Below are positions 34,715 to 43,614 of a stretch of 64,000 nucleotides of DNA, one piece after another (positions within the stretch are counted from its first letter, which is position 1; the number at the start of each line of letters is the position of its first letter). The DNA is taken from positions 21,759 to 85,758 of the forward strand of contig JADYYF010000071.1 of the NCBI GenBank assembly GCA_020853795.1. Direction: 5' to 3'. The notes beneath the pieces are model-generated. The model was not told the origin of the DNA, made no database searches, and saw only the letters and a program-made list of their open reading frames with translations. The translations under genes and the position numbers were made by a program. The stretch is from Candidatus Zixiibacteriota bacterium (GTDB lineage Bacteria; Zixibacteria; MSB-5A5; CAIYYT01).

Positions 34715-37138
34715 CTATTGAATCGTGAGGTCATACGGCAGCCGCATTTGCAGTCTGGCATCGGTGACTGTCAACGGGCGCAGCAACGCCGACAGCGTTT
34801 CCTGATGGCTTCCAGTCAACGCATTCATCACTCCATATGCCAGCCTCGACAACCGCATCGCTAAGCGGCGCTGCGGCCACTCGACCACCTCGTAATAATC
34901 GTCCCGAATCCCCGCGCGCTCGCGGGCCAGGTTGATCGCATCAGTCAGGCTCCCGACCGTGTCCGCCAGCCCCAACTCGACTGCGCGACGACCACTCCAG
35001 GCACGCCCCTGCGCAACCGCATGCACAGAGTCCGCCGGCAGACCGCGTCCGTCGGCCACCACATCAAGGAAGCGGACATACATATCGTTCACCTGCCTCC
35101 GCAGAATCGAACGCTCTTCGAGCGAATATGGTTCCGTCATCGAATAGAAGTTTGCATGCTCGCCCCGCTTGATCGTCTCGGTACGCAAACCCAGCTTGCC
35201 GTACAACCCGCTCAAAGTCGGCTTCCCGGCAAATACCCCGATCGAACCCGTAACCGTCTGCGGCTCCGTGATGATCTGATCGGAGGCCGAGGCGATGTAG
35301 TATCCCCCCGAGGCGCACACATCCGACATCGAGATGATCACCGGCTTGGCCTGGCGCGCTTCCGCCAACTCGCCCCAAATCAGATCCGAGGCAATCGCGT
35401 CTCCGCCCGGCGTGTTCATCCGCATCACGATCGCTTCGATCGCCGGATTTGTCCGCGCCGCCCGAATCGCGCCGCCGACCGTCGCCGCGCCCACGGTGTT
35501 GCCCTCAACGTAATCATACCCGGAACTGCCCTTGACGATTCCCCCCTCCACTGCGATCAGCGCAATCTGCGGCGGCTCGCCGAACCGTTCCCGAAACTGC
35601 GGCCGGTTGCGATATCTCCCTGCCGGCGTCACGCCGTAGTGATCGCCGTAGAGTTCGGCAATCTTGTTTTCGAGTTCGTGCGGATAGAAGCGTCCGTCCA
35701 CCAGGCGCAGCGACTCCGCTTGCGTCGACGTGAACGGTCCCTGATCGATGATCGCACGCAGGTGCTCGGTGGTGATCCCCCGCTCCTGCGCGATGTCCGC
35801 CAACATCTGCTCGTATAGATCATCGAGCAGCGTTTGCAGTGTCTCGCGGTAGTACGGACTCAGCGTCGTGTCAGTAAACACGTCGGGGGCGTTCTTGTAC
35901 TTCCCCGACTTCTCGACCTCGGCGCCGACGCCCAATTTCTCCATCAATCCGGTGTAGAATGTCACCTCAGCGCGCAAGCCGGTCAGATTCAGCGCATCGA
36001 CCGGCAGCATGTAGACTCTGTCCGCCGCCGAAGCCAAATAGTAACCGCCGTTGCCGACGCCCGCCCCGAGATAGGCGATTACCGGCTTGCCGGTCTTGCG
36101 AAAATCATGCAGCGCGGCGCGCAAGTCGGCGATTCGTCCCCAGCCGATCCGCGGACTGCGAATCGTCACCAGCAAGCCCCGTACCTGCGGATCCGCCGCC
36201 GCCTGCCGAATCTTCTCCAGCCGCTGGTACATCGTCGCCGGCCCGCGACCGAACAAGAAGGGCTTGACCACTTCTTCCGGCATCTCACCGCTGACGTCGA
36301 TTTGCAGCACCGAATGTGTATGCTTGATCACCTGCTCGCGCCGCGCGCCCGAAATTCCGGCGTAAACCGTCGAACGCCTGTAGTCGGCTTCATCATCAAA
36401 GAAGCTCTCGCCTCCGACCAGCACGCTGCCGAACGTGAATTCGAGTCCCGCGCCGAAGAATCCTTCGTCATCGATGCCGCCATAGAGCGACAACCCCGGC
36501 CGCCACTTGAAGCGCGTACTCAAGCGCCAGGTCGCTTCATCGAGACGCTGACTGCCGTGCAGCGTCATGTCCGCCCCCAGGGTCAGCGTCTCGCCGAACG
36601 GTCGCAACGCCACTCCAAACAGATATGCGATCGAACTCTCCCGGCCGTCGAATTTCTGCTTGTTGAAATTGCGCGCCTGCAGCGCCAGCGCGACCTGCCG
36701 GTTGGCGTGATAAAGCAGCGAGGCGTTCCAAGCGTGCGCTTTGTTGATCGGCGCCCAATCGCTCCTGTAGTAGGTGTAACTCAATCCGCTGTAGAGATTC
36801 TCTACGACGCGGCTCGATACGGCGAAATCGTAACGTGATACCTCGTCCGGCAAATCGAGTTTCAGCCTCTGATAGCCGAAGCCGAACCCGTAACCGGAAA
36901 CCAGTATCGCATCGTCTCCATCAAAATCATCTTCCCCAAAACTACGATAGTAGTTCAGCGCCAGCGCCCGATTAATGTACAGCGCCGCCGGATTGAGAAG
37001 CAGTGATTCCACCCCCAGCGTCGCCGCCTGCGGCACATCGGGAAGCGGTAGGCTCAGGGTCAGAGGCAGATTGGCAGCCTCGGCGCCGACAGTAAGACTG
37101 AGCGCGAGGAGTACACAGAAAATTACGCGGATAAACAA
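34715..37138 (-). CDS. SppA signal peptide peptidase fused to N-terminal outer-membrane-like domain
   Basis: 807 residues: signal peptide (1-21), a region about 25-275 that looks like a beta barrel of the PorV/FadL-like kind (LGVESLLLNPAALYINRAL, alternating aromatic strands, EFTFGSVLVGGESFF), then a full-length two-lobed S49 SppA protease. Catalytic Lys415 in GKYKNAP and Ser610 in CASGGYY, 195 residues apart, as in E. coli SppA (Lys209/Ser409). Classical SppA is an inner-membrane tetramer with one N-terminal helix; here the N-terminus is predicted to lie in the outer membrane or periplasm. 33 bp downstream of the DUF4097 gene, 60 bp before the M16 pair. Confidence 0.85.
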   Translation of the reverse strand: MFIRVIFCVLLALSLTVGAEAANLPLTLSLPLPDVPQAATLGVESLLLNPAALYINRALALNYYRSFGEDDFDGDDAILVSGYGFGFGYQRLKLDLPDEVSRYDFAVSSRVVENLYSGLSYTYYRSDWAPINKAHAWNASLLYHANRQVALALQARNFNKQKFDGRESSIAYLFGVALRPFGETLTLGADMTLHGSQRLDEATWRLSTRFKWRPGLSLYGGIDDEGFFGAGLEFTFGSVLVGGESFFDDEADYRRSTVYAGISGARREQVIKHTHSVLQIDVSGEMPEEVVKPFLFGRGPATMYQRLEKIRQAAADPQVRGLLVTIRSPRIGWGRIADLRAALHDFRKTGKPVIAYLGAGVGNGGYYLASAADRVYMLPVDALNLTGLRAEVTFYTGLMEKLGVGAEVEKSGKYKNAPDVFTDTTLSPYYRETLQTLLDDLYEQMLADIAQERGITTEHLRAIIDQGPFTSTQAESLRLVDGRFYPHELENKIAELYGDHYGVTPAGRYRNRPQFRERFGEPPQIALIAVEGGIVKGSSGYDYVEGNTVGAATVGGAIRAARTNPAIEAIVMRMNTPGGDAIASDLIWGELAEARQAKPVIISMSDVCASGGYYIASASDQIITEPQTVTGSIGVFAGKPTLSGLYGKLGLRTETIKRGEHANFYSMTEPYSLEERSILRRQVNDMYVRFLDVVADGRGLPADSVHAVAQGRAWSGRRAVELGLADTVGSLTDAINLARERAGIRDDYYEVVEWPQRRLAMRLSRLAYGVMNALTGSHQETLSALLRPLTVTDARLQMRLPYDLTIQ

Positions 37139-37171
37139 GGTGGGCCTTTCCCGGTTGCGATAGCGGCAGGC

Positions 37172-38248
37172 TTACCGGTTGGAGAGTCGGTTTGAGTCCA
37201 TTCCTTCCAAAGTTATCGTGCCAACTCCCGCCATGTCAATCTCGATTTTGTTCTGCCCCGATCCGACCTCGCCCTCGAGCACCGTCCGATTCACACGATT
37301 GACCCGGACCGGCAGGTCGCGCGTGTAGATTCGCCCGCCCTCTTCGGCGTGCAGGAACAGCCCCGCTGAGACCGTCGTCGGCAGCGTCATGTCGATCTTG
37401 CCGTTCTCGTTGCGCACGATCAGGTCGCCGCTCAGCGACGCCAGCTCAAGCCGGATATTCGAATTGTCGGTAGACAGCGTTGAACGTCCCGACGCCAGCG
37501 CGATGTTGGCCGCCTGGATTTGCGCGAATTCGGTGCGCGCATCAACCTCGCCCCGGATCGAATCCATCTCGATCCGGCCGTTCTCGTTGCGCAACCGAAT
37601 CGTCCCTAACTGCGCGTCGATGTTGCGCAGGACGATCGGCCGGTTGGTTGTCGTCACCTTCGTCGGCCCGGTGCAATCAACCACGGTCACGGCGCCGTTG
37701 TCGCAGGTCACGTTGACCTTGTTGGAGATCTCCCGCAGGCGAACATCGCCGAAATTGTTGCTGATATCCACGGCCGCAAACGGCCCGTCAATGTCGACGC
37801 CGAAATTTGACGTCCGCGCGAAGATCTTTAAATTCGCCGTGGCCGGTGCTTCAATCTCGACCGTTACCCCCGCCGAAGAGTTCGAGCCGCGCCACGGCGG
37901 CGACGAACGCGTCTCGGCCGAAATCGCAAACTCATTCTCCAGATCCTCGAACGCGATGTTCAGGTAGTCGGCAAACTGCTCCGCTTCATCGCGCGAAGTT
38001 GCCTTGAATTGCTGCCGGATCACCACGCGCACATCACTGCGATTCGTCGCCTCCACTTTCAAGGAGCCGATCAAGTACGACGAGGCCGTGAACGACAGAT
38101 TCTCCGTTCCGGCGACTCCGAAGGTCTTGACAATCGGGGCACTTTCGAACTTCTCGTTGCTGACTTGTGTCAGGCGTTGCGCTGCCAGCGGAATCGCAAG
38201 TCCGACCACCAGCACCGCCATGACCGATCCGATCACCGATTTTGCCAT
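37172..38248 (-). CDS. DUF4097-like exported beta-helix protein
   Basis: 358 residues with a signal peptide (MAKSVIGSVMAVLVVGLAIPLAAQ) and a long right-handed repetitive strand region: SNFGVDIDGPFAAVDISNN, NKVNVTCDNGAVTVVD, GTIRLRNENGRIEMDS, LSGDLIVRNENGKIDM. This matches DUF4097/DUF2807-type proteins seen across FCB bacteria, usually next to envelope stress or sigma factor genes. Function unknown. Part of the minus-strand operon of envelope peptidases. Confidence 0.75.
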   Translation of the reverse strand: MAKSVIGSVMAVLVVGLAIPLAAQRLTQVSNEKFESAPIVKTFGVAGTENLSFTASSYLIGSLKVEATNRSDVRVVIRQQFKATSRDEAEQFADYLNIAFEDLENEFAISAETRSSPPWRGSNSSAGVTVEIEAPATANLKIFARTSNFGVDIDGPFAAVDISNNFGDVRLREISNKVNVTCDNGAVTVVDCTGPTKVTTTNRPIVLRNIDAQLGTIRLRNENGRIEMDSIRGEVDARTEFAQIQAANIALASGRSTLSTDNSNIRLELASLSGDLIVRNENGKIDMTLPTTVSAGLFLHAEEGGRIYTRDLPVRVNRVNRTVLEGEVGSGQNKIEIDMAGVGTITLEGMDSNRLSNR

Positions 38249-38282
38249 CGCTATTCGATACGAGTTCCTAACTGGTTCCGTT

Positions 38283-39137
38283 TCAAACAGTTTTGAGCGC
38301 GGAGGCGAATTGGCTCATGGCGATCGCCGCCGCTACCGCCGCATTCAGCGACTCGATCCGACTCGAAGTCCGAATCGCAAAAACTTTGTCACAAGCCTTT
38401 CGCAGTGAATCGCTTAGCCCGGTCGCCTCGGAACCGATCGCCAAGCAAACCTTTCCAGATGGGACCAGTTCGTCCAGACGTACCCGTGCATCGGCGTCCG
38501 CGCCGTACAATGCTATACTATTGGACTTCAATTTGCCAAGCAAAGTTTCCGGCGATATCCGGCGAATCGTCGGCTGCAAAAACACCTCCCCGGCTGAGGC
38601 CCGCAGCACTTTTGGGCTGTAGAGATCGGCCGACCCGGGCGACAAAGCCACCAGATCGACATTGAACGCCGCCGCCGTTCGCAAGATCGTCCCTAAATTC
38701 CCCGGATCGGCGAGTCCGTCCAGATAGAGCACGAACTTCGCCCGGGGCCAGAACGGCTCGCCCGCAGGCAACGCCTCCCGATCCGCCACCGCCAGAATCC
38801 CCTGAGAATGTTCCGTCTCGCTGAAGGATGAGAAGCGCTTGGCCCCGCATTCGTAAACAATCGCACCTTGATGATCTGCCAGAAACTTCTTTCCTGCTGC
38901 CGTCAGAAGAGTCGGACAACAGATCACATAATCGGGCGTGACCCCCGTTGCCAGCATCGTCGCCACTGCCCGGGTTCCCTCAACCAGAAGCTTTGAGCTC
39001 TTCTTGCGGGAATGCGGCGATAACAATGCCCGCACCTCCTTCTCACGCGCTGCGGTAAGCTCCAACACAACGGCATGATAGAACTCCGTCGCCGACAGGT
39101 CAAACGAAATGCGCTTGCCCTGACGATTCCGGTTCAA
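38283..39137 (-). CDS. SpoU/TrmH-family RNA 2'-O-methyltransferase
   Basis: 284 residues with an N-terminal substrate-binding domain (KKSSKLLVEGTRAV) and a SPOUT methyltransferase domain. Motif 1 DPGNLGTILRTAAAF, motif 2 AIGSEATGLSD and motif 3 SRIESLNAAVAAAIAM are all present, forming the SAM-binding trefoil knot. Closest in layout to RlmB/TsnR-type 23S rRNA methyltransferases. Start ATG 39137 leaves only 12 bp to the divergent patatin gene; a GTG near 39068 (VLELTAAREKEVRAL) may be the true start. Confidence 0.88.
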   Translation of the reverse strand: MNRNRQGKRISFDLSATEFYHAVVLELTAAREKEVRALLSPHSRKKSSKLLVEGTRAVATMLATGVTPDYVICCPTLLTAAGKKFLADHQGAIVYECGAKRFSSFSETEHSQGILAVADREALPAGEPFWPRAKFVLYLDGLADPGNLGTILRTAAAFNVDLVALSPGSADLYSPKVLRASAGEVFLQPTIRRISPETLLGKLKSNSIALYGADADARVRLDELVPSGKVCLAIGSEATGLSDSLRKACDKVFAIRTSSRIESLNAAVAAAIAMSQFASALKTV

Positions 39138-39149
39138 TTACTTCCGTTG

Positions 39150-41762
39150 ATGCGTCGTCTCGGGCTCTTCTTGTCAATCGTTTGCTTGTTGCTGGCGACT
39201 ACCGCTCTCCAGGCTGGCAGTCTTCGCCTCCACCTTGATGATCTGACTCCCAAAACGATCCGCCAGTCACTCAACCAAAATGTTCGCGGATTCCGCATCG
39301 GCGTTGCTCTCTCCGGCGGCGGCGCGCGCGGCTTTGCCCATATCGGCGTACTCGAGGCCCTCGAAGAAATGGGCATCGACATCGATATCGTCGCCGGTAC
39401 TTCCATGGGCGGCATCATCGGCGGTCTCTATGCCGCCGGCATGTCGCCGCAGGAAATCGAGCAGGAGGCGCTTCAAATCGACTGGAGCAGCTTCTTCTCC
39501 GATCGACCGCGCCGCACTTCGCTGCTCTTCACTCGCCGCGCCGAGACCGAGGGTGCCCTGCTTTCGATTCGCTTTGACCGCTGGAATCCACAGATCCCGA
39601 CCGCGCTCAGTACCGGTCAGAAACTTGTCAACGTCTTGAGTGACCTGACTCAAACCTCCGGCTATTTCTCCGGCGGCAATTTCGCCAACCTCGAACGCCG
39701 CCTCGCCATTGTCGCCGTCGACCTCGTCGCCGGCGAACGGATCGTCTTCACTGATGGCTCGCTCGTCGAGGCTCTCCGCGCCACCATGGGCGTCCCGCTC
39801 GCCTTCACTCCCCTCGAACGCGGCAACCAACTGCTGATGGACGGCGGTCTTCTCGAGCCCATCCCAACCGCGGCTGCCCGTCAAATCGGCGCCGATTTCG
39901 TCATCGCGGTCAACACGACCTCCGACTTGCTCCCCAAGGAGAAAATCCTTGATCCGGTCGACATCGCCAATCAAACCACGACCATCCTTTCGGCCGCCAC
40001 GCGTGAACAGCTGTTGGCTCAGGCGGACTTTGTCGTCGCGCCCGATCTGCATGACATCAGCGCTACCGACTTTCGCCACAGTTCCGAAGCGATCGCCCAG
40101 GGCTACGACGCTGCGCTGGCGGCCTGCGATTCGCTCACGCACAAACTCGCGCAACACGACAAGGGTTCGATCCCCGTTCGCATCGCGCGCGTGGAGGCGG
40201 TTGACCGCGCGACCGGTGCACTCAACCCGGATATCTCCGGTCTCCTGGCGCGGCTCACTGCCGCTCCTGTGACTGACGGCGATATCGCCGAGGCATTACA
40301 CCAGTTGTTCCGGACCGGGGCTTTCGCTTCGCTCGACTGGCAGGTCATGGCCGTCTCCGACACCGTCTTGCGTGTCGAGTTCACTCGCTTTCCCATTATC
40401 ACGCACGTCAATTTTGAGGGCAATCGCGTCTTTCCCGACTCGACTCTGCGGCGCATCGGCAAACTGGACGATCGCAAGATCGAAACCTTGGCGCAGGTTA
40501 CCGAACTCTACAGCCTCCTGTTCTCCCGCTACCGCGCCGGCGGCTACGACCTGGCCCAGGTCAAGGGTGCCTGGCTCGATACCACCCGGGCCGAACTGAC
40601 CATTGTCCTTGATGAAGGCCAGATCGTTGCACTGGCCGTCGAAGGCAACTCCGCCACGCGCTCCTGGGTCGCCGCCAGCTACTTCCCGCTCCAGATCGGC
40701 GACTTCTACAGCAAACCCAGGGCCCTCCGCGGCGTGCAGGAGATCTACAACTCCGGCCTCTACGACAATGTCAATCTCCGCTTGGAAGATCAATCCGGCG
40801 GCGTCAAAGTCACCATCATCGTCAAGGAAAACAAATTCACCTTCGCCCGCCTCGGCGCCCGCTACCACGAGGACTTCCACCCCGAGGCCTTTGTCAAGTT
40901 GGGTTATGCCAACCTTTTCGGCACCGGCCAGGAAATCACCGCTTACGCCCGTTTCTCGGAACGCCGCAAGTTGTATCAGCTGCAATTGCGCGCCGACCGA
41001 ATTTTTCGCACCTTCCTCACTTATCGCATTCAAGGCTTCTATGCGAACAACAAAATCGGGCAGTTTATCGGCGATGATCGCATCTCCCACCGGACCGACA
41101 AACGCTGGGGAACACAGGTCGGCGTCGGCCAGCAGCTTCTGAAACTCGGATTAGTGGAGGCGATCGCCCGGTACGAGCAGATTCGCTTCACCAATCCACC
41201 CGCCGGACCGGTCTCGGAACGCCGCGTCGCTTCGCTGATTGCCAGCCTCCATTACGACACGAAAGACCGCTTCACCTTCCCGACGCGCGGCCAAGCCGTC
41301 GAGGCCACCGCCGAAATTGCCAGCAACGTCCTGGGGGCGGACGAGGTCTTCACCCGGCTCGAAGCATCCGCAGAGACGTTCCAGCGCTTCGGCCGCAAAC
41401 TCGTACTCCATCCGCGCGTCGCCATCGGTCTCTCGCAAGATATCCTCCCGGTCTACGATCGCTTCTACCTCGGCGGCACGCGCAGCTTCTATGGTTATGA
41501 AACCGATCAACTCGCCGGCGACAAGTACCTCCTCCACAACCTCGAACTGCGCCTCGGGCCGATTTACAGCTTCTATCTTTCCGGCCGCTATGATGTCGGG
41601 GATGTCTTCTCCAGCCTTGAGAATGTGCGCTTCAGCCAGCTCCGCCACGGCTTTGGCGCCACACTTTCCCTTGACACCCCGGTCGGCCCGCTTTCCGTAT
41701 CCTATGGCGGCGCCGACGGCACCGACCCGAATCTCTATCTCAATCTCGGATTTGACTTTTAG
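39150..41762 (+). CDS. Patatin-like phospholipase with POTRA and outer-membrane barrel (type Vd)
   Basis: 870-residue protein with the PlpD architecture. Signal peptide about 1-23 (ATG 39150). Patatin domain about 45-300: oxyanion SGGGARG, nucleophile GTSMGG, catalytic Asp in MDGGLLEP. A POTRA-like domain (about 385-560, ITHVNFEGNRVFPDS, IVALAVEGNSATR) leads into a C-terminal Omp85-type barrel ending in LYLNLGFDF, with a terminal aromatic residue as a BAM signal. Probably a self-secreting surface lipase. The open frame begins upstream at 39075, inside the methyltransferase gene. Confidence 0.92.
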   Translation: MRRLGLFLSIVCLLLATTALQAGSLRLHLDDLTPKTIRQSLNQNVRGFRIGVALSGGGARGFAHIGVLEALEEMGIDIDIVAGTSMGGIIGGLYAAGMSPQEIEQEALQIDWSSFFSDRPRRTSLLFTRRAETEGALLSIRFDRWNPQIPTALSTGQKLVNVLSDLTQTSGYFSGGNFANLERRLAIVAVDLVAGERIVFTDGSLVEALRATMGVPLAFTPLERGNQLLMDGGLLEPIPTAAARQIGADFVIAVNTTSDLLPKEKILDPVDIANQTTTILSAATREQLLAQADFVVAPDLHDISATDFRHSSEAIAQGYDAALAACDSLTHKLAQHDKGSIPVRIARVEAVDRATGALNPDISGLLARLTAAPVTDGDIAEALHQLFRTGAFASLDWQVMAVSDTVLRVEFTRFPIITHVNFEGNRVFPDSTLRRIGKLDDRKIETLAQVTELYSLLFSRYRAGGYDLAQVKGAWLDTTRAELTIVLDEGQIVALAVEGNSATRSWVAASYFPLQIGDFYSKPRALRGVQEIYNSGLYDNVNLRLEDQSGGVKVTIIVKENKFTFARLGARYHEDFHPEAFVKLGYANLFGTGQEITAYARFSERRKLYQLQLRADRIFRTFLTYRIQGFYANNKIGQFIGDDRISHRTDKRWGTQVGVGQQLLKLGLVEAIARYEQIRFTNPPAGPVSERRVASLIASLHYDTKDRFTFPTRGQAVEATAEIASNVLGADEVFTRLEASAETFQRFGRKLVLHPRVAIGLSQDILPVYDRFYLGGTRSFYGYETDQLAGDKYLLHNLELRLGPIYSFYLSGRYDVGDVFSSLENVRFSQLRHGFGATLSLDTPVGPLSVSYGGADGTDPNLYLNLGFDF

Positions 41763-41952
41763 GCAATCGCCGCTCGCCGAAAGCTCTTCGCGCTGTATCG
41801 ATCGTGGCGCCCTGCCGGCGAAGAAACTTCGTCGGCCAAGCTGTACCACGGCGATCGACCGAAAACTCGTCAACACGGAGTTATTTTTGTGATTTTATGA
41901 ATCCCCTTTTCGCCCGTCAATTACGTATACAACACTCTCTGGGCAGGCACAA

Positions 41953-42294
41953 ATGGCGGTTAGTAACAGTTATTTGGAGTATATCCTCGAACGGCTGGCA
42001 ACCGTCGGCTCGGTGACGGCGCGCCGCCTGTTCGGGGGCGTCGGGATCTATTCGGGCGCCACCTTTTTCGCGTTGATTGATGATGACACGCTTTATTTCA
42101 AAGTCGACAATCGTAATCGGCCGGAGTTCGAGGCCGAGGGCATGACGCCCTTTCGTCCCTTCGGCGAAGACTCGTATGCCATGAAGTACTATTCGGTACC
42201 CGAGCATGTGATCGAAGATGACCAACTGCTGCGCGACTGGACGGCCCGCGCCCTCGCGGCCGCGACCAAACGCAAAGCCGGAAAGAAAAAATAA
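41953..42294 (+). CDS. TfoX N-terminal domain protein
   Basis: 113 residues: single TfoX_N domain (LERLATVGSVTARRLFGGVGIYS, LYFKVDNRNRPEFEAEGM, MKYYSVPEHV), ending in a Lys-rich tail. TfoX/Sxy proteins regulate competence in gamma-proteobacteria, but lone TfoX_N proteins elsewhere have no established role. ATG 41953; a TATACA box sits at about 41926. Followed 21 bp later by the DinB-like gene, so co-transcribed. Confidence 0.88.
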   Translation: MAVSNSYLEYILERLATVGSVTARRLFGGVGIYSGATFFALIDDDTLYFKVDNRNRPEFEAEGMTPFRPFGEDSYAMKYYSVPEHVIEDDQLLRDWTARALAAATKRKAGKKK

Positions 42295-42315
42295 CCCGAT
42301 CAGGAGAACGATCCG

Positions 42316-42795
42316 ATGGTAACCCTCACCGATCGCCGCCAGATGATTGACCAGATCCGCCATTTGCCGGCGCAGGCCCGTGCCGCCGTCAAAGGCCTCA
42401 ATGACGACCAGCTCAACACCGCCTATGGTGAAGGCAAGTGGACCGTCCGCCAGGTGATTCACCATCTCGCCGATTCCCACATGAACGCTTTCGTCCGCAT
42501 GAAACTCATTATGACCGAAAATCACCCCACTTTAAAACCCTACAATCAGGACGACTGGGCGCGCACCCGCGAGGCCAACGCTTACCCGGTCGAGTCCTCG
42601 CTCAATATCCTCTCCGGCCTGCACGAGCGCTGGGCCAATCTGCTCGAAACCGTGCCCGAATCCGGCTGGAACCGGACCGCCTATCATCCCGAAAGCGGCG
42701 AAGTCTCGCTGCAGCGCATCCTGGAAATCTACGCCGCGCACGGCGAAAAGCACGTCAAGTCGATCACCGATCTGCGGGCAAGGATGGGTTGGTAA
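42316..42795 (+). CDS. DinB/YfiT-like metal-dependent transferase
   Basis: 159-residue four-helix DinB-superfamily protein. The three metal-binding His are visible: one in VIHHLADSH (about residue 50) and two in AAHGEKHV near 142-146. YfiT relatives are bacillithiol or other thiol transferases, or putative metal-dependent hydrolases. Good RBS (CAGGAGAACG) before ATG 42316. Substrate cannot be told. Confidence 0.85.
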   Translation: MVTLTDRRQMIDQIRHLPAQARAAVKGLNDDQLNTAYGEGKWTVRQVIHHLADSHMNAFVRMKLIMTENHPTLKPYNQDDWARTREANAYPVESSLNILSGLHERWANLLETVPESGWNRTAYHPESGEVSLQRILEIYAAHGEKHVKSITDLRARMGW

Positions 42796-42806
42796 CGAAC
42801 CGTCAT

Positions 42807-42831
42807 GGGCGGCGGAGCAAATCCACCGCCC
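42807..42831. terminator. GC-rich hairpin between convergent genes
   Basis: GGGCGGCGG / CCACCGCCC with one mismatch (42807-42815 and 42823-42831), between the DinB-like gene and thiN. No T tract. Confidence 0.4.
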
Positions 42832-42858
42832 GCTCCCGTCCGCCGGAACGGAAGCGCG

Positions 42859-43554
42859 TTAACTCTTGCGGTGGATCACAATCGCCGTTCCGCGCAGGAG
42901 AATGCTCACTTCGTCGCCGACCATCTCATTGCGCAGCGTCCAGCTTTCGCCGCGATAGACAGTTTTGTCTTTGAGGTTCCACTTCGCCCCCTCAATCGAC
43001 AGCCGCACCCTGGTACTCAACGGAATCACCGAAAACTGCTCGCCCGCCTTGCCCGCGAACTGAATCGTCCCCTCCGACCAGAGCCAGATTCGCTGCCGAT
43101 GGTCGAGTAATTCGCCGAATGGCGGCGGCTTCAGATCAGAGCCTTCGCGTTGGATGAAGTCGAGCAGGAAGATATTCGCCAGCATCTGATCAGTCTCAAA
43201 GCTTGTGTCAATCGCGCCGTAGATTTCAATCTGACGACACTCATGTTCCAGCGCATAGCGCACCGCCAGCTCGCCGTCGGTCGCGTCCTTGTCGCGCGGA
43301 TACTCCACCCGCTCACAGTCTTCGAATTGCGCCAGCACCGCCGGATCCACCGAGTCGAAGTCCCCAAGAACCACCTGCGGCCGCAAATCAAGCTTGGCAA
43401 ACAACGTCAGCGCGCCGTCCACCGCAATGATGATCCGCTCCCCTGCCGCCTGGCTGATCGCTTGGCGGTAGAAATCTAAATGCTCGGTCGGGTACGCGCC
43501 GTTCAGGAAGATCGCCGCCGTCCTGTGCCCGCGTCGTTTCTTTCGTTTCTCCAT
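42859..43554 (-). CDS. thiN: Thiamine pyrophosphokinase
   Basis: 231-residue enzyme making thiamine diphosphate from thiamine and ATP. N-terminal catalytic domain with LNGAYPTE, AVDGAL, LGDFDSVDP and DKDATDGELA, and a C-terminal thiamine-binding beta domain (VIPLSTRV, NEMVGDEVSILLRGTAIVI). ATG 43554 (MEKRKKRRGHR) is preferred to the GTG at 43566. Divergent from the M14 peptidase. Confidence 0.93.
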   Translation of the reverse strand: MEKRKKRRGHRTAAIFLNGAYPTEHLDFYRQAISQAAGERIIIAVDGALTLFAKLDLRPQVVLGDFDSVDPAVLAQFEDCERVEYPRDKDATDGELAVRYALEHECRQIEIYGAIDTSFETDQMLANIFLLDFIQREGSDLKPPPFGELLDHRQRIWLWSEGTIQFAGKAGEQFSVIPLSTRVRLSIEGAKWNLKDKTVYRGESWTLRNEMVGDEVSILLRGTAIVIHRKS

Positions 43555-43614
43555 TGCTGCTGTCACTTCATCCGATTATTTTTCGAGCACACAATCTATC
43601 GCGGAGACGTCCTC

